The notes beneath the pieces were generated by a model, which worked only from the letters and a program-made list of their open reading frames with translations, was not told the origin of the DNA and made no database searches. A stretch of 64,000 nt of DNA from Lacticaseibacillus casei DSM 20011 = JCM 1134 = ATCC 393 (GTDB lineage Bacteria; Bacillota; Bacilli; Lactobacillales; Lactobacillaceae): contig NZ_AP012544.1 in NCBI RefSeq assembly GCF_000829055.1, positions 806,001-870,000 of the forward strand. Direction: 5' to 3'. A program made the position numbers and the translations under genes. The first letter of the stretch is position 1, and each line of letters begins with the position of its first letter. This document shows positions 8,595 through 19,457 of the stretch, in pieces.

Positions 8595-10169
8595 ATGATG
8601 AGTTCAGTAACACTGGTCTCAATAACCCTCGCAGCAGTCATCGCTTTAGCGGTCGGTTTATTGATCGGATTTGCACTTCAAAAGAAGCTCCACCAGAACA
8701 GTTTGGATCGAGCGACGCAGACAGCAGAAGGTATCATTGAGGCCGCTAAAAAAGAAGCAGCGACTTTAAAAAAAGAGAAACTGCTAGAAGCAAAAGATGA
8801 GAATCATCGCTATCGAACCCAACTTGAAGATGAATTGAAAGATCGGCGGGCGGAAGTCCAGAAGTCGGAACATCGACTGAATCAGCGGGAAGATACTCTG
8901 GATCGGCGTGATGACACGCTGGATCGTAAGGAGCAGAGTCTTGCTGACCGAGAAGCAAATTTGAACAAGCGGCAGCAACAGCTAGATGAACGTGAACAAG
9001 ATATCTCTTCAGAAATCAGCAAACAACAGACGGAGCTTGAACGAATTGCCGAGTTAACGCATGAACAGGCTCGAACTCAGATCCTTGATGAAACGCAATC
9101 GGAATTGACGCATGAACGCGCTGTTATGATCAAAGAAAGTGAAGATGAAGCTAAGGAAGCTGCGGATAAGAAAGCCAAGGTACTGATCGCGGATGCTATC
9201 CAGCGCAGTGCTTCGGATATCGTTGCAGAAACAACGGTTACCGTAGTGAACTTGCCTAATGACGACATGAAAGGCCGAATTATTGGTCGTGAAGGTCGCA
9301 ATATTCGGACGCTTGAGACTTTGACGGGTATCGACTTGATTATTGACGATACCCCACAAGCCGTCGTTTTGAGCGGTTTTGATCCGATCCGGCGAGAGAT
9401 CGCCCGGATCGCTTTGGAGAAGCTCATTCAAGATGGTCGGATTCATCCGGCACGCATTGAAGAAATGGTTGATAAAGCACGCAAAGAAATGGATGACCGT
9501 ATCCGAGAAATTGGTGAACAAGCCATTTTTGACGTGGGCATTCATAACATGCATCCTGATCTGATTAAGATTTTGGGTCGGTTGCATTTTCGGACAAGTT
9601 ACGGCCAGAATGTTCTGGATCATTCGATTCAGGTTGCAAAGCTGGCCGGTGTCATGGCTGCTGAATTAGGAGAAGATGTTACCTTAGCAAAACGTGCGGG
9701 GTTATTACATGATATTGGTAAGGCACTCGATCACGAGGTAGACGGATCTCACGTTGAAATCGGGGTTGAGCTGGCAACAAAGTACAAGGAACCAAAGACG
9801 GTCATTAACGCCATTGCATCCCATCATGGTGACGTTGAGCCGACCAGTGTCATTTCGGTGCTGGTCGCCGCCGCTGATGCTATTTCCGCCGCTCGCCCAG
9901 GCGCACGGTCGGAATCGCTTGAAAATTACCTGCATCGCTTAGAAAAACTGGAAGCCATTGCCAACAGTCATGCTGGCGTTGATCACAGTTTTGCGATTCA
10001 GGCTGGTCGCGAAGTACGCGTGATTGTTCAACCGGAAAAGCTCTCTGATGACCAGAGTGTGATTTTGGCACGGGACATTCGCAATGAAATCGAAAAAGAA
10101 TTAGAGTATCCGGGTCACATCAAAGTTACCGTGATTCGTGAAACCCGAACCGTTGAATATGCTAAATAA
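8595..10169 (+). CDS. rny: Ribonuclease Y
   Basis: 524 aa. An N-terminal membrane anchor (~8-27) is followed by a long charged coiled coil (~30-200), a KH RNA-binding domain ([20 protein letters not shown]), and an HD phosphohydrolase domain with the metal-binding pair H372-D373 ([12 protein letters not shown]). RNase Y is the membrane-bound endoribonuclease that starts mRNA decay in many Firmicutes. Start at ATG 8595 behind GCGGAGGTG; ATG 8598 would serve equally. Length is normal. Gene order cinA-recA-rny is the usual one. Confidence 0.96.
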   Translation: MMSSVTLVSITLAAVIALAVGLLIGFALQKKLHQNSLDRATQTAEGIIEAAKKEAATLKKEKLLEAKDENHRYRTQLEDELKDRRAEVQKSEHRLNQREDTLDRRDDTLDRKEQSLADREANLNKRQQQLDEREQDISSEISKQQTELERIAELTHEQARTQILDETQSELTHERAVMIKESEDEAKEAADKKAKVLIADAIQRSASDIVAETTVTVVNLPNDDMKGRIIGREGRNIRTLETLTGIDLIIDDTPQAVVLSGFDPIRREIARIALEKLIQDGRIHPARIEEMVDKARKEMDDRIREIGEQAIFDVGIHNMHPDLIKILGRLHFRTSYGQNVLDHSIQVAKLAGVMAAELGEDVTLAKRAGLLHDIGKALDHEVDGSHVEIGVELATKYKEPKTVINAIASHHGDVEPTSVISVLVAAADAISAARPGARSESLENYLHRLEKLEAIANSHAGVDHSFAIQAGREVRVIVQPEKLSDDQSVILARDIRNEIEKELEYPGHIKVTVIRETRTVEYAK

Positions 10170-10215
10170 ACACGCGGTGAGCCAAAGCTAGTGCTTGGAT
10201 GCCGAGTGTCGCGTC

Positions 10216-10255
10216 AAAAAGATCCGCAAGATGAGCTCGTCTTGCGGATCTTTTT
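10216..10255. terminator. Bidirectional terminator between rny and the convergent YigZ-family gene
   Basis: Perfect palindrome: AAAAAGATCCGCAAG / CTTGCGGATCTTTTT with a 10-base loop, giving A and T runs on both sides. It suits the convergent stops at 10169 (+) and 10315 (-). Confidence 0.92.
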
Positions 10256-10314
10256 GTATACGAATGACCGCTGGCTTGATGACGATTTTTTGAGTTACAA
10301 TCTGTCCGCGACCG

Positions 10315-10968
10315 TCATTCCCGATTTTGGGCAAATGGATATGGTGCTTCGCGATACTCACTCTGGCCGATTGTCGGTGAAAATTGACCATTCAGAAAAT
10401 CATTAATCAACGCTAATGAAGCCTCTAGTTGGTCTTCATCCAAGTACAGCGTCATGGTGACCTTCACGCCGTAATCAATTTTGGCAATGGTGAGGTGATG
10501 AGTGGTCAAAAAGTGTTGTAACGGTTCAAGATCGGCGTAAGGGATCTGAAATGTGACCGTTTTTTGCTTGATGCGCGCCACAATGCCAATGGTTTCAATG
10601 GCGTTGTTGACGTTGCCGGCATAGGCGCGAATCAGACCGCCGGCACCAAGTTTGATGCCGCCAAAATAGCGGGTCGTGACGGCTACCACGTCGCGGATGT
10701 CGTGGTTCAGCAAACCTTCGAGGGTCGGATTTCCGGCGGTTCCGGACGGCTCGCCGTTGTCGCTTGCCCGCTGAATCTGGCTTTCATCGCCGAGAACATA
10801 TGCATAGACATTGTGATTGGCTTTGGCATTTTCGTGGCTGATTTGGTTAATGATGGTTTTGGCTTCATCTTCGCTTTGGATGCGGGCTAAGTGGGTGATG
10901 AAGCGCGATTTTTTGATGATCCGGGTGTAATTTCCGGTTTCTTTAATAGTGAGATATGGCTTGGTCAT
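10315..10968 (-). CDS. YigZ/IMPACT family protein (YvyE type)
   Basis: 217 aa from ATG at 10968, with AGGAGATTAC before it. A longer upstream frame lacks a ribosome site. The N-terminal UPF0029/IMPACT domain shows KKSRFITHLARIQSEDEA, GEPSGTAGNP and VTTRYFGGIKLGAGGLIRAY; the C-terminal ~70 residues form the DUF1949 ferredoxin-like domain. In Firmicutes this gene stands beside comFA, as here, divergently with only 27 bp between starts. The molecular function is not settled; related proteins influence translation or nucleotide-linked regulation. Confidence 0.88.
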   Translation of the reverse strand: MTKPYLTIKETGNYTRIIKKSRFITHLARIQSEDEAKTIINQISHENAKANHNVYAYVLGDESQIQRASDNGEPSGTAGNPTLEGLLNHDIRDVVAVTTRYFGGIKLGAGGLIRAYAGNVNNAIETIGIVARIKQKTVTFQIPYADLEPLQHFLTTHHLTIAKIDYGVKVTMTLYLDEDQLEASLALINDFLNGQFSPTIGQSEYREAPYPFAQNRE

Positions 10969-10995
10969 GCGTAATCTCCTTTTGAGGTGATAAAA

Positions 10996-12258
10996 ATGGA
11001 TCTTGCTGGGGCACAACTCACCCAACCTGAGCTGGCGCGGTTGGCTGTCTCTAATATAGCACAGGCCACCGTGGTACCGGCATTGGTTAAAAATAAAGGA
11101 CGCTGGTGCTGTCAGCGGTGTCGCAGCCAGTTGCCCGTGGCATTGCCGGATGGCCGCTTCTATTGTCCGGAATGCGTGACGCTGGGACGATTGACTGACC
11201 GGGATAGCCTTTATCGATTTGACCAATCACATCAGCCAGTTGGAGACGGTCGACTGACTTGGCATGGTACACTCACGCCTGACCAGCAAGCGGCTTCGGA
11301 TGCGTTAATGGCGAGTGTGACGACTGGCCGCGATCATCTCATCTGGGCAGTCACCGGTGCAGGGAAAACCGAGATGCTATTTCCAACTGTGGCGCGACTG
11401 ATCCAGCAACAACAACGCGTTGCGATCGTCTCGCCGCGAATTGATGTTATCCGAGAACTGGCACCCCGATTTCGGGCAGCATTTGCAACGACACCGATCA
11501 CCGTACGCTATGGCGGGCATTTTGATCAGACCGATAGTGACTTGCTATTGGCGACGGTGCACCAGTTGTTGCGATTTTATCAGGCGTTTGACCTGATTGT
11601 TGTTGATGAGGTCGATGCGTTCCCCATGAACGGCACGCCAATGTTGCATCAGGCCGTTCAGCAGGCACGCCGCGGATCAGTGGCATATTTAACCGCAACA
11701 CCGGATCGAGTATTGAAAAAAGCGCTGCATCACGGTCTGGGTGTTAGCAGGCTGTTTCGCCGATTTCATGGGCATCCCTTACCTGTTCCGACTATTCGAT
11801 TGATGAATCTGCAAAAAGTGCCACGCCAACTTCCGACTGCCATGATCACATGGATTCGCCAAGTGCTTGCAACGGACCGGATTTGTCTGTTATTCGTACC
11901 AAAAATCAGCTGGGCAGAACAAGTCGCCGACGTGCTTCGCCAACTGGGTTTAAAAACTGCTGGGGTAGCCAGTACCGATCCACAGCGGGCGGAAAAAGTC
12001 ATGGCATTTCGGCAACGGCAACTCGATGTTTTGGTCACGACCACCATTTTAGAACGAGGGGTGACGGTCACCCAGTGTGCAGTGGGGGTGATTGCAGCCG
12101 CGGATCGGGAATTCTCGGCTGCGGCTTTGATTCAGATTGCGGGCCGTGCCGGACGGGCGGCGGACAGCCCAGATGATCCGGTCGTGTTCTTCACGGATCG
12201 CTATACGCTGGCGTTATTGGTCGCTAAACGCCAGATTGTGATGATGAACGGAAGGTGA
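10996..12258 (+). CDS. comFA: DNA uptake helicase ComFA
   Basis: 420 aa from ATG 10996 (GAGGTG just upstream); GTG 10987 lies within that ribosome site. An N-terminal zinc finger (CCQRCRSQL...YCPECVTLG) precedes the superfamily 2 helicase core: Walker A AVTGAGKTEM, DEVD box (VVDEVDAFP), motif III AYLTATP and a C-terminal domain with TTTILERGVTV and IQIAGRAGRA. ComFA is thought to drive single-stranded DNA import during natural transformation. Intact here although its downstream partner RecA looks broken. Confidence 0.93.
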   Translation: MDLAGAQLTQPELARLAVSNIAQATVVPALVKNKGRWCCQRCRSQLPVALPDGRFYCPECVTLGRLTDRDSLYRFDQSHQPVGDGRLTWHGTLTPDQQAASDALMASVTTGRDHLIWAVTGAGKTEMLFPTVARLIQQQQRVAIVSPRIDVIRELAPRFRAAFATTPITVRYGGHFDQTDSDLLLATVHQLLRFYQAFDLIVVDEVDAFPMNGTPMLHQAVQQARRGSVAYLTATPDRVLKKALHHGLGVSRLFRRFHGHPLPVPTIRLMNLQKVPRQLPTAMITWIRQVLATDRICLLFVPKISWAEQVADVLRQLGLKTAGVASTDPQRAEKVMAFRQRQLDVLVTTTILERGVTVTQCAVGVIAAADREFSAAALIQIAGRAGRAADSPDDPVVFFTDRYTLALLVAKRQIVMMNGR

Positions 12259-12262
12259 TGGT

Positions 12263-12934
12263 ATGCGTTGCATCGGATGTGATCGACCCACCGACCGCAG
12301 TTTGCAACTGACGACTTTATTTGCGCATGGACCACTGCTGGCACCGAGATTATGCCACAGTTGTTTAAGTCGCTTTTGCCCGATAACCGGGGCGACCTGT
12401 GCCGGATGCGGGCGGATGCAGCCTACCGAGCAATTGTGTTCGGATTGTCGCAAGTGGGAACGCCAAGGAACGCTTTTACATAATCGGGCGTTATTTGCAT
12501 ATGATGCTAGCATGAAAGCGTGGATTTACCAGTATAAAGGGCTTGGCGATTACCGACTGCACGTGGCGTTTCAGGATCTGATCGCGGCGCGTTTGCGGCA
12601 TGCTACTGCGCTTGTGCCGATTCCAAGTGAGCCGAAGCACTTTGAGCTGCGTGGCTTTGATCCGATTCTCGGTTTATTTGGCTGCTTACGATTGCGGCCG
12701 TGGTTGCGTAAAACGGCCACCGAGCGACCACAAGCCCAAAAGACCCGACAGGAACGCCTGAAGACACCGCAAAGTTTTCATGTTCTGGTGCCGGAACAGA
12801 CGTTGAACCGGGTTCGGCAAATCACACTGCTCGATGATTTGTATACGACTGGACGGACTTTATACCATGCACGCGATGCATTGGTGGCAGCCGGTTTTAA
12901 AGGAACAATTGACGCGTTGACATTAATTCGCTGA
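12263..12934 (+). CDS. comFC: Competence protein ComFC, phosphoribosyltransferase-like
   Basis: 223 aa. Four N-terminal CxxC pairs (CIGC, CHSC, CAGC, CSDC) form the zinc finger typical of ComFC/GntX. The C-terminal PRTase type-I domain has the PRPP loop ITLLDDLYTTGRTL. Starts 4 bp after comFA ends, so the two are one operon. ComFC works with ComFA in DNA uptake. Confidence 0.93.
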   Translation: MRCIGCDRPTDRSLQLTTLFAHGPLLAPRLCHSCLSRFCPITGATCAGCGRMQPTEQLCSDCRKWERQGTLLHNRALFAYDASMKAWIYQYKGLGDYRLHVAFQDLIAARLRHATALVPIPSEPKHFELRGFDPILGLFGCLRLRPWLRKTATERPQAQKTRQERLKTPQSFHVLVPEQTLNRVRQITLLDDLYTTGRTLYHARDALVAAGFKGTIDALTLIR

Positions 12935-12947
12935 ATTGCGGCTTTTG

Positions 12948-12977
12948 TTGTGTCTGACTGCAACATTCGGGTATAAT
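12948..12977 (+). promoter_or_regulatory. Probable hpf promoter
   Basis: TATAAT at 12972-12977 with a weak -35 (TTGTGT, 12948-12953) 18 bp upstream, located between comFC and hpf. Confidence 0.55.
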
Positions 12978-13015
12978 GAAATTGAAGATTGGAAGGGTTT
13001 TATCCCAGCCAATCA

Positions 13016-13039
13016 GCGTGTAAGCATTTGGTTACACGC
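13016..13039 (+). promoter_or_regulatory. Hairpin in the hpf 5' leader
   Basis: Perfect 8-bp stem GCGTGTAA / TTACACGC (13016-13023 with 13032-13039) directly before the ribosome site AAAGGGGA of hpf. Could modulate translation or mRNA stability; no known riboswitch recognised. Confidence 0.5.
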
Positions 13040-13058
13040 AGGAAAGGGGAGAAGTTTT

Positions 13059-13616
13059 ATGCTCACATACAATGTTCGTGGCGAAAACATCGAAGTCACC
13101 GAAGCCATCAGAAATTACGTGGAGAAGCGAATTAGCAAACTGAACAAGTTCTTCGGAGGTTCAGTCACTGCGACGGCGCACGTCAATTTGAAGGTTTATC
13201 CGGATAAGACCGCAAAAGTCGAAGTGACGATCCCGCTCTCGTTTTTGACCCTGCGTGCGGAAGAAACCAGTCCTGATTTATACGCCAGCATTGATCTTGT
13301 AACTGATAAGCTGGAGCGGCAGGTTCGCAAGTTCAAGACGAAGATCAATCGTAAATCCCGTGAAAAAGGCTTCGGCCAAATTGATGTTGACACCAGTGCA
13401 CCAGCTGAGCCAAAGCCAGCCGAAGATGACGATAATCTGACGGTGGTACGGACAAAGCGAGTTTCATTAAAGCCAATGGATTCGCAGGAAGCCATTTTGC
13501 AAATGGATATGCTGGGCCACAACTTCTTCATTTTCGAAGATGCCGATACAAATGGTACGAGCATTGTTTACAAGCGTCGTGATGGACGTTACGGCCTAAT
13601 CGAAACCAACGAATAA
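13059..13616 (+). CDS. hpf: Long-form ribosome hibernation-promoting factor
   Basis: 185 aa from ATG 13059, behind AAAGGGGAGAAG. The N-terminal ~100 residues are the S30AE/YfiA domain that binds the 30S decoding region. After an acidic-proline linker (~105-125), the C-terminal domain (VSLKPMDSQEAILQMDMLGHNFFIFEDAD...) dimerises ribosomes into 100S particles. Both domains are complete, as in long HPFs of Firmicutes. Own promoter and terminator. Confidence 0.95.
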   Translation: MLTYNVRGENIEVTEAIRNYVEKRISKLNKFFGGSVTATAHVNLKVYPDKTAKVEVTIPLSFLTLRAEETSPDLYASIDLVTDKLERQVRKFKTKINRKSREKGFGQIDVDTSAPAEPKPAEDDDNLTVVRTKRVSLKPMDSQEAILQMDMLGHNFFIFEDADTNGTSIVYKRRDGRYGLIETNE

Positions 13617-13630
13617 ATAAATACCCTTTA

Positions 13631-13676
13631 AACAAAAACAAGGCTGCTGATTTGCCGGCGGTCTTGTTTTTGTTTG
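13631..13676 (+). terminator. Terminator after hpf
   Basis: AACAAAAACAAG / CTTGTTTTTGTT stem (13631-13642 with 13663-13674) with a T-rich 3' arm. Confidence 0.8.
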
Positions 13677-13884
13677 GTAAGCGCGGCAACCATTTGCTTT
13701 CATTGGCTGGCATTAAGTTTGGTGGCATTCATGTTCTGGGCATCACGACTGAGTTAAATAACCGAAAATGTCATCATGGTATTTTCAATCTCCCCGTGAA
13801 AATGTTAAGATGTTACAATGTATCAATGTTAGAATGATTAAAGTGTGTTAGATTCACGAGGTTTCGACAGAGAGGAATCCATTT

Positions 13885-16248
13885 ATGGCCAATATTCTTA
13901 GAAAATGGGTCGAAAGCGATAAGCGAGAGATCGGTCGCCTCGGCAAAATCGCTGATCAGGTTCAGCGCTATGAAGATGAATATGCAGCATTATCTGATGA
14001 ACAATTAAAAGCAAATACCCAGAAATTTAAAGATCGGCTTGCAGCAGGCGAAACTCTGGACGACATTTTACCAGAAGCCTTTGCAACTGCTCGCGAAGGT
14101 GCTAAGCGGGTTTTGGGACTGTTTCCGTTTCGGGTTCAGATTATCGGCGGCATCGTGTTACACGAAGGTAATATTGCGGAGATGAAAACCGGTGAAGGTA
14201 AAACTTTGACCGCTACCATGCCCGTTTATTTGAATGCCTTGACTGGTAAAGGCGTGCACGTTGTCACGGTTAACGAGTACCTATCCACCCGTGATGCCAC
14301 GGAAATGGGCGAGTTGTATAACTGGCTTGGCTTGAGTGTTGGGCTGAATCTCAACTCCAAGAATAGCGATGAAAAGCGTGAAGCCTACAATTGCGACATT
14401 ACCTATTCAACCAACAGTGAACTTGGGTTTGATTACCTGCGGGATAACATGGTTGTTTACAAGGAACAAATGGTTCAGCGTCCGTTGAATTTTGCCATTG
14501 TCGATGAGGTGGATTCCATCTTGATCGATGAAGCGCGGACACCGTTGATTATTTCCGGTGGTGCTGAAAAGACAACCGGTCTCTATATTCGGGCTGATCG
14601 GTTTGTGAAGACGCTGAAAGCCGATACCGATTACAAGATCGACTGGCCGACCAAGACCATTTCCCTGACAGAAAGCGGCATCCGCAAAGCCGAAAAGAAC
14701 TTTGGCTTGGATAACTTGTATGACACGGAAAATACTGCGTTGACCCATCATATCGATCAAGCCTTGCGCGCTAATTATATTATGCTCAAGGATATCGATT
14801 ATATGGTTTCCAACGGCGAAGTTCTGATTGTCGATCAGTTTACGGGTCGTGCGATGGAAGGCCGGCGTTATTCTGATGGCCTGCATCAGGCGATTGAAGC
14901 TAAAGAAGGCGTTCAGATTCAAGATGAAAATAAGACGATGGCCAACATCACTTATCAGAATTTCTTCCGGATGTATAACAAACTGGCTGGGATGACTGGG
15001 ACGGCGAAGACCGAACAAGAAGAATTCCGTGAAATTTACAACATGGAAGTTATTTCGGTGCCGACCAATAAGCCGGTCATTCGGGTTGATTCGCCTGATG
15101 TTCTTTACCCGACATTGGATGCCAAGTTCAATGCCGTTGTTGAAGACATTAAAGAACGCCACAAGAAGGGCCAGCCAATTCTGGTCGGGACCGTTGCGAT
15201 TGAATCGAGCGAACGGTTGAGCAAGCAGCTTGATGAAGCCAAAATTCCGCACACTGTTTTGAATGCGAAAAACCATTTTAAAGAAGCAGAGATTATCATG
15301 AATGCCGGCCAGCGGGGCGCGGTTACGATCGCGACCAACATGGCCGGACGTGGTACCGATATTAAATTAGGACCCGGCGTGACCAAATTAGGCGGCCTTG
15401 CTGTCATCGGGACTGAGCGCCACGAAAGCCGCCGGATTGACAACCAGTTGCGTGGCCGTTCCGGTCGACAAGGTGATCCGGGTTCAACGCAGTTTTATTT
15501 GAGTCTTGAAGATGATTTGATGAAGCGTTTTGGTTCTGAACGCATCAAAGCCATGCTGGATCGATTCAAAGTGGCTGATGATGATCAGGTCATCCAAAGC
15601 CGCATGATTTCCCGGCAAGTCGAATCTGCCCAGAAGCGGGTTGAAGGGAACAACTACGATACCCGCAAGAATACCTTGCAATACGATGACGTGATGCGTG
15701 AACAGCGCGAAGTCATCTACAAGCAGCGGCAGCAGATCATTGATGAAAACGAGACGCTGAAGCCAGTCTTGATGGCGATGATCAATCGTACGATTACCCG
15801 GATTGTTCAGACCCACACGCAAGGCGAGCAGAAAGACTGGAATCTGGATGCGCTGTATGCGTGGATCACCGCGAACATGGTTGATCCGGAGAAATTCAAG
15901 CGCAGCGAACTGGATGGCAAGTCACAGGATGAGCTGATTGGTTTGCTGGCAGATCTTGCGGAAACAAACTTCAAACAAAAGAATAAGCAACTCGGCGATG
16001 ACGCCCAGATGCTTGAATTTGAGAAGGTTGTTATCTTGCGGGTTGTTGACTCGGCTTGGACCGATCACATTGATGCCATGGATCAGCTACGTCAGTCCAT
16101 TGGCTTGCGTGGTTACGGTCAAATGAATCCGTTAGTTGAATATCAAGAAGAAGGCTATCGGATGTTTGAAGAAATGATTGCCTCAATTGACGATGACGTT
16201 ACCCGGCTGTTCATGAAAGCCGAAATCCGGCAAAATATTCGCCGTTAA
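13885..16248 (+). CDS. secA: Preprotein translocase ATPase SecA
   Basis: 787 aa. Walker A at ~99-106 (MKTGEGKT), DEVD box ([18 protein letters not shown]), preprotein cross-linking domain, second helicase domain ([33 protein letters not shown]) and helical scaffold are all present. The extreme C-terminal zinc-binding tail is missing (ends [11 protein letters not shown]), a normal variation in lactobacilli. SecA drives export through SecYEG. The 200-bp upstream gap holds no gene. Confidence 0.97.
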   Translation: MANILRKWVESDKREIGRLGKIADQVQRYEDEYAALSDEQLKANTQKFKDRLAAGETLDDILPEAFATAREGAKRVLGLFPFRVQIIGGIVLHEGNIAEMKTGEGKTLTATMPVYLNALTGKGVHVVTVNEYLSTRDATEMGELYNWLGLSVGLNLNSKNSDEKREAYNCDITYSTNSELGFDYLRDNMVVYKEQMVQRPLNFAIVDEVDSILIDEARTPLIISGGAEKTTGLYIRADRFVKTLKADTDYKIDWPTKTISLTESGIRKAEKNFGLDNLYDTENTALTHHIDQALRANYIMLKDIDYMVSNGEVLIVDQFTGRAMEGRRYSDGLHQAIEAKEGVQIQDENKTMANITYQNFFRMYNKLAGMTGTAKTEQEEFREIYNMEVISVPTNKPVIRVDSPDVLYPTLDAKFNAVVEDIKERHKKGQPILVGTVAIESSERLSKQLDEAKIPHTVLNAKNHFKEAEIIMNAGQRGAVTIATNMAGRGTDIKLGPGVTKLGGLAVIGTERHESRRIDNQLRGRSGRQGDPGSTQFYLSLEDDLMKRFGSERIKAMLDRFKVADDDQVIQSRMISRQVESAQKRVEGNNYDTRKNTLQYDDVMREQREVIYKQRQQIIDENETLKPVLMAMINRTITRIVQTHTQGEQKDWNLDALYAWITANMVDPEKFKRSELDGKSQDELIGLLADLAETNFKQKNKQLGDDAQMLEFEKVVILRVVDSAWTDHIDAMDQLRQSIGLRGYGQMNPLVEYQEEGYRMFEEMIASIDDDVTRLFMKAEIRQNIRR

Positions 16249-16260
16249 CAATGAACAGAC

Positions 16261-16304
16261 GCCCCGGCACTGCAATTTTGACTTGCGGTACTGGGGTGTT
16301 TTGG
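16261..16304 (+). terminator. Probable terminator after secA
   Basis: ACGCCCCGGCACTGCAA pairs with TTGCGGTACTGGGGTGT, with a few G-U or mismatched pairs, and is followed by TTTT. Confidence 0.7.
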
Positions 16305-16362
16305 GGATAGCGGTAGAAAAACGATAGTCAAGCAGTGGGTTTTTAACCGTGCTGGCTCACCA

Positions 16363-16482
16363 TAACGCGTTCGGTGGCGCAGAAGCCTGCGTGTAAGGAC
16401 CTTGAGCGTAATGGCCAAAGACCGGGCCATTACGCTCAAGGCCACTTACACTCCGGCTTCTAACCGCGCCACCTCACGCTCA
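16363..16482 (+). repeat. Intergenic repeat A, single long palindrome
   Basis: The left arm (GCGTTCGGTGGCGCAGAAGC... ATGGCC) and right arm (GGCCATTACGCTCAAGG... CGCGCCACCTCACGC) are nearly reverse complements around the loop AAAGACCG, giving a ~115-bp imperfect hairpin. Same family as 8132 and 48641. It lies 25 bp upstream of prfB. Confidence 0.85.
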
Positions 16483-16506
16483 CTTATTTGGGAAAGGATT
16501 TAGACC

Positions 16507-17623
16507 ATGGAACTTAATGTTATGCGCAACACCTTGGCCGCCATGCGGACCAAAATAAATCAATTTAGGGGGTCACTTTGACCTCGATGCCTTGAATGAA
16601 CGGATCACTGAAAACGAAGGCAAAATGGCTGAGCCGGGCTTTTGGGATGACTCTGAGGCCGCGCAAAAAGTGATTGATGCCAACAATGCGTTGAAGGAAA
16701 AGCATGATCGTTTTTATGCGCTTGAAAACGAGTTGGAGGATCTTGAAGCTGGTCTCGAGCTGTTGCAGGACGAACCTGATCCGGATCTGCAGCATGAAGA
16801 AGAGACCAAGATTAAGGATCTTCAAGACAAGCTCGATCAGTACGAAATGCAGCTCCTTTTGAACGGCCCGTATGATCACAATAATGCTATTTTGGAAATT
16901 CATCCCGGAGCTGGTGGTACGGAATCGCAAGACTGGGGTTCCATGCTAATGCGCATGTATCAACGTTGGGCCGACCAGAATGGTTTCAAGGTGGAAGTGG
17001 CCGATTATCAACCGGGTGACGAGGCCGGAATCAAAAGCGTGACGCTGCTTATTAACGGTGAAAATGCCTATGGATTGCTTAAAAGCGAAAAAGGTGTGCA
17101 TCGGCTAGTCCGGATATCACCGTTTGATTCCGCTGGCCGTCGTCATACCAGTTTTGCCTCCGTGGATGTGATGCCAGAGCTCGATAATTCAATTCAGGTC
17201 GACATTCGCCCGGAAGACGTCAAAATGGAAGTGTTCCGGTCTAGCGGTGCCGGTGGTCAGCATATTAACAAAACCTCCAGTGCGGTTCGACTGATTCATA
17301 TTCCAACTGGTATTGTCACCTCAAGTCAGGCACAGCGGTCACAATTCCAAAACAAAGCGACCGCGATGGCGATGTTAAAAGCCAAGTTGTATCAGCGTGA
17401 AGAAGAGGCCAAACGCGCCAAAGCCAAGGCGATTCAAGGCGAACAAAAAGATGTCGCGTTTGGCTCCCAGATTCGGTCTTACGTTTTCCATCCCTATACG
17501 ATGGTCAAGGATCATCGAACCAATTACGAAACCGGCAACGGTAACGCCGTCATGGATGGCGACCTCAATCCTTTTATCAACGCTTATTTACAGTGGGAAC
17601 TTTCACAGAAAAATCCGGATTAA
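16507..17623 (+). CDS. prfB: Peptide chain release factor 2, with programmed +1 frameshift
   Basis: RF2 recognises UGA/UAA stops. The gene opens at ATG 16507 and reads 24 codons to an in-frame TGA at 16579-16581. The context AGG GGG TCA CTT TGA C is the classical prfB shift site: an SD-like AGGGGG a few bases before CTT-TGA. Slipping +1 at CTT 16576-16578 continues in the frame GAC (16580) to the stop at 17621-17623, giving 371 aa in total. The main frame has the SPF recognition motif ([14 protein letters not shown]) and the GGQ catalytic loop ([16 protein letters not shown]). Autoregulated: low RF2 favours the shift. Confidence 0.96.
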
Positions 17624-17700
17624 AACTGTAATCTGCCTGAAACCTTGCTGACTTAATCGCCTGTTATACTGTCTCTAGCTTAGAAAAAGGAGCAAAATGC

Positions 17701-18387
17701 ATGATTCAAATGGAAAACGTGACGAAGCAATACGCTAACGGCGTCACCGCCATCAAGGATGTGAACCTTAAGATCCAAGATGGTGAGTTTGTTTACGTCA
17801 TCGGGCCTAGTGGTGCCGGAAAATCGACACTTGTTAAAATGCTATACCATGAATTGATGCCGACCAGCGGCACCATTAAAATTGATAACTTTGACTTTTC
17901 GACCATGAAGCCTTCAGAGGTACCATTCTTGCGTCGCCACATCGGCATTGTCTTTCAAGACTTTAAACTCTTGCCGCGATTGACCGTGTATGAAAATGTT
18001 GCCTATGCGATGCAGGTTATCGAAGCGCCGGATGATGAAATCAAAGACCGGGTGCTCGAAGTACTGGGGCTCGTTGGCTTGGAGCAGAAGTTGCGCCGTT
18101 TTCCTGATGAATTATCTGGTGGTGAACAACAGCGGGTGTCAGTTGCCCGTGCAATTGTGAACAAGCCAAAGGTACTGATTGCCGATGAGCCAACCGGTAA
18201 CCTAGACCCACAAACCTCCGATGAAATTGTCGATATCCTCGAACGGATCAATGCCAACGGTACGACCGTTATTATGGCGACGCATAACAAGGATATTGTC
18301 AATGAACGGCAACACCGGCTGCTTGAAATTGCCGGTGGTCGTTTAGTTCGTGACGAAGAAGGAGGCACATACGGCAATGAAGAGTAA
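17701..18387 (+). CDS. ftsE: Cell division ATP-binding protein FtsE
   Basis: 228 aa ABC ATPase: Walker [10 protein letters not shown], signature [14 protein letters not shown], Walker [14 protein letters not shown]. With FtsX it forms a membrane complex that activates peptidoglycan hydrolases at division. ATG 17701 has AAGGAG upstream. A TATACT -10 box lies at 17665. ftsX starts inside the 3' end of this gene. Confidence 0.95.
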   Translation: MIQMENVTKQYANGVTAIKDVNLKIQDGEFVYVIGPSGAGKSTLVKMLYHELMPTSGTIKIDNFDFSTMKPSEVPFLRRHIGIVFQDFKLLPRLTVYENVAYAMQVIEAPDDEIKDRVLEVLGLVGLEQKLRRFPDELSGGEQQRVSVARAIVNKPKVLIADEPTGNLDPQTSDEIVDILERINANGTTVIMATHNKDIVNERQHRLLEIAGGRLVRDEEGGTYGNEE

Positions 18388-19264
18388 AGTCTTTTTCCGC
18401 CATGTCAAAGATTCTCTGCGCAGCTTACGGCGTAACGGCTGGATGTCAGTTGCCGCCGTCAGTGCCGTGACGGTAACCTTGTTACTTGTCGGAATTTTTA
18501 TGGCATTAATCTTCAACTTGCACCATATTTCGCAACAGGTTGAAAATGATGTTCAGGTGCGGGTTTATATTGATAAAAAAACAACAGTCAAGCAGCGGGA
18601 TGAGTTAAAAAACAAGCTGAAGAAACTTGATCACGTCAATAAAGTGACTTACCGTTCCCGTCAGCAGGAATTGGATACGATTATTGGCGGTTACGGATCT
18701 CAGTGGCGAATGTTCTCCGGCGATCAGAATCCGTTAAGCGACGTCTATATGGTTAAGACGACCAGCCCCAAGGCAACGATAACTGTGTCTAAAGAGGCGC
18801 AGAAGCTGGATCATGTTGTTGATGCCAGTTACGGCGGCCGGACAGCGAAGAAACTCTTTAATTCTGTCGATCTTGCCCAAAAGTGGGGACTTGGCTTTAC
18901 AATCCTGCTGCTATTTGTTGCCGTATTCCTGATCAACAACACCATCCGAATTACGATTCTATCGCGTTCCGACGAAATCAGAATTATGCGGTTAGTCGGT
19001 GCAACCAATTCCTATATTCGGTGGCCGTTCTTACTTGAAGGGGCATGGACCGGCTTGTTCGGGGCAATCCTGCCGATCGTCGTTGTCGATGTCGGCTATG
19101 CCGTTGTCTACCACAGTTTCAGCATGGCTAACGGCGCCAGTGGTTATTCACTGTATGCCAATATGCCATTCCTGTTCTGGTTAGACTTGATGTTAGCCGG
19201 CATCGGGATCGTCATCGGCGCGCTCGGATCGGTCATCTCAATGCGGCGGTTCCTGAAGTTCTAG
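18377..19264 (+). CDS. ftsX: Cell division membrane protein FtsX
   Basis: 295 aa from ATG 18377 (AAGGAGGCAC upstream), overlapping ftsE by 11 bp. One N-terminal membrane helix, a ~120-residue extracellular loop, and three C-terminal helices make the FtsX/MacB permease layout; [32 protein letters not shown] is the conserved cytoplasmic segment. It transmits FtsE ATPase cycles to wall hydrolases outside the cell. Confidence 0.94.
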   Translation: MKSKVFFRHVKDSLRSLRRNGWMSVAAVSAVTVTLLLVGIFMALIFNLHHISQQVENDVQVRVYIDKKTTVKQRDELKNKLKKLDHVNKVTYRSRQQELDTIIGGYGSQWRMFSGDQNPLSDVYMVKTTSPKATITVSKEAQKLDHVVDASYGGRTAKKLFNSVDLAQKWGLGFTILLLFVAVFLINNTIRITILSRSDEIRIMRLVGATNSYIRWPFLLEGAWTGLFGAILPIVVVDVGYAVVYHSFSMANGASGYSLYANMPFLFWLDLMLAGIGIVIGALGSVISMRRFLKF

Positions 19265-19309
19265 GGCATCAACCAGTATACGAAAAATCCGCTTAGTCAA
19301 ATTGACAAG

Positions 19310-19345
19310 AAAAGGATCACTCTGGACATGAGTGATCCTTTTTAT
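19310..19345 (+). terminator. Terminator after ftsX
   Basis: Perfect 12-bp stem AAAAGGATCACT / AGTGATCCTTTT (19310-19321 with 19331-19342) and T run. Confidence 0.9.
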
Positions 19346-19457
19346 ATGCCTCAATACTGCCTCCGTATCACTTGAGCCGTCCCTGATTGCGCAAACCTTA
19401 TAGGAGCAGCAGTTGATTTCTGCTATACTGTTTACAGTGAATAGTGGAGGGTTACGA

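Noticed and set aside
14407..15276. 289-aa antisense ORF inside secA
   Set aside because: secA is fully conserved on the other strand; the antisense frame is a codon-bias shadow.
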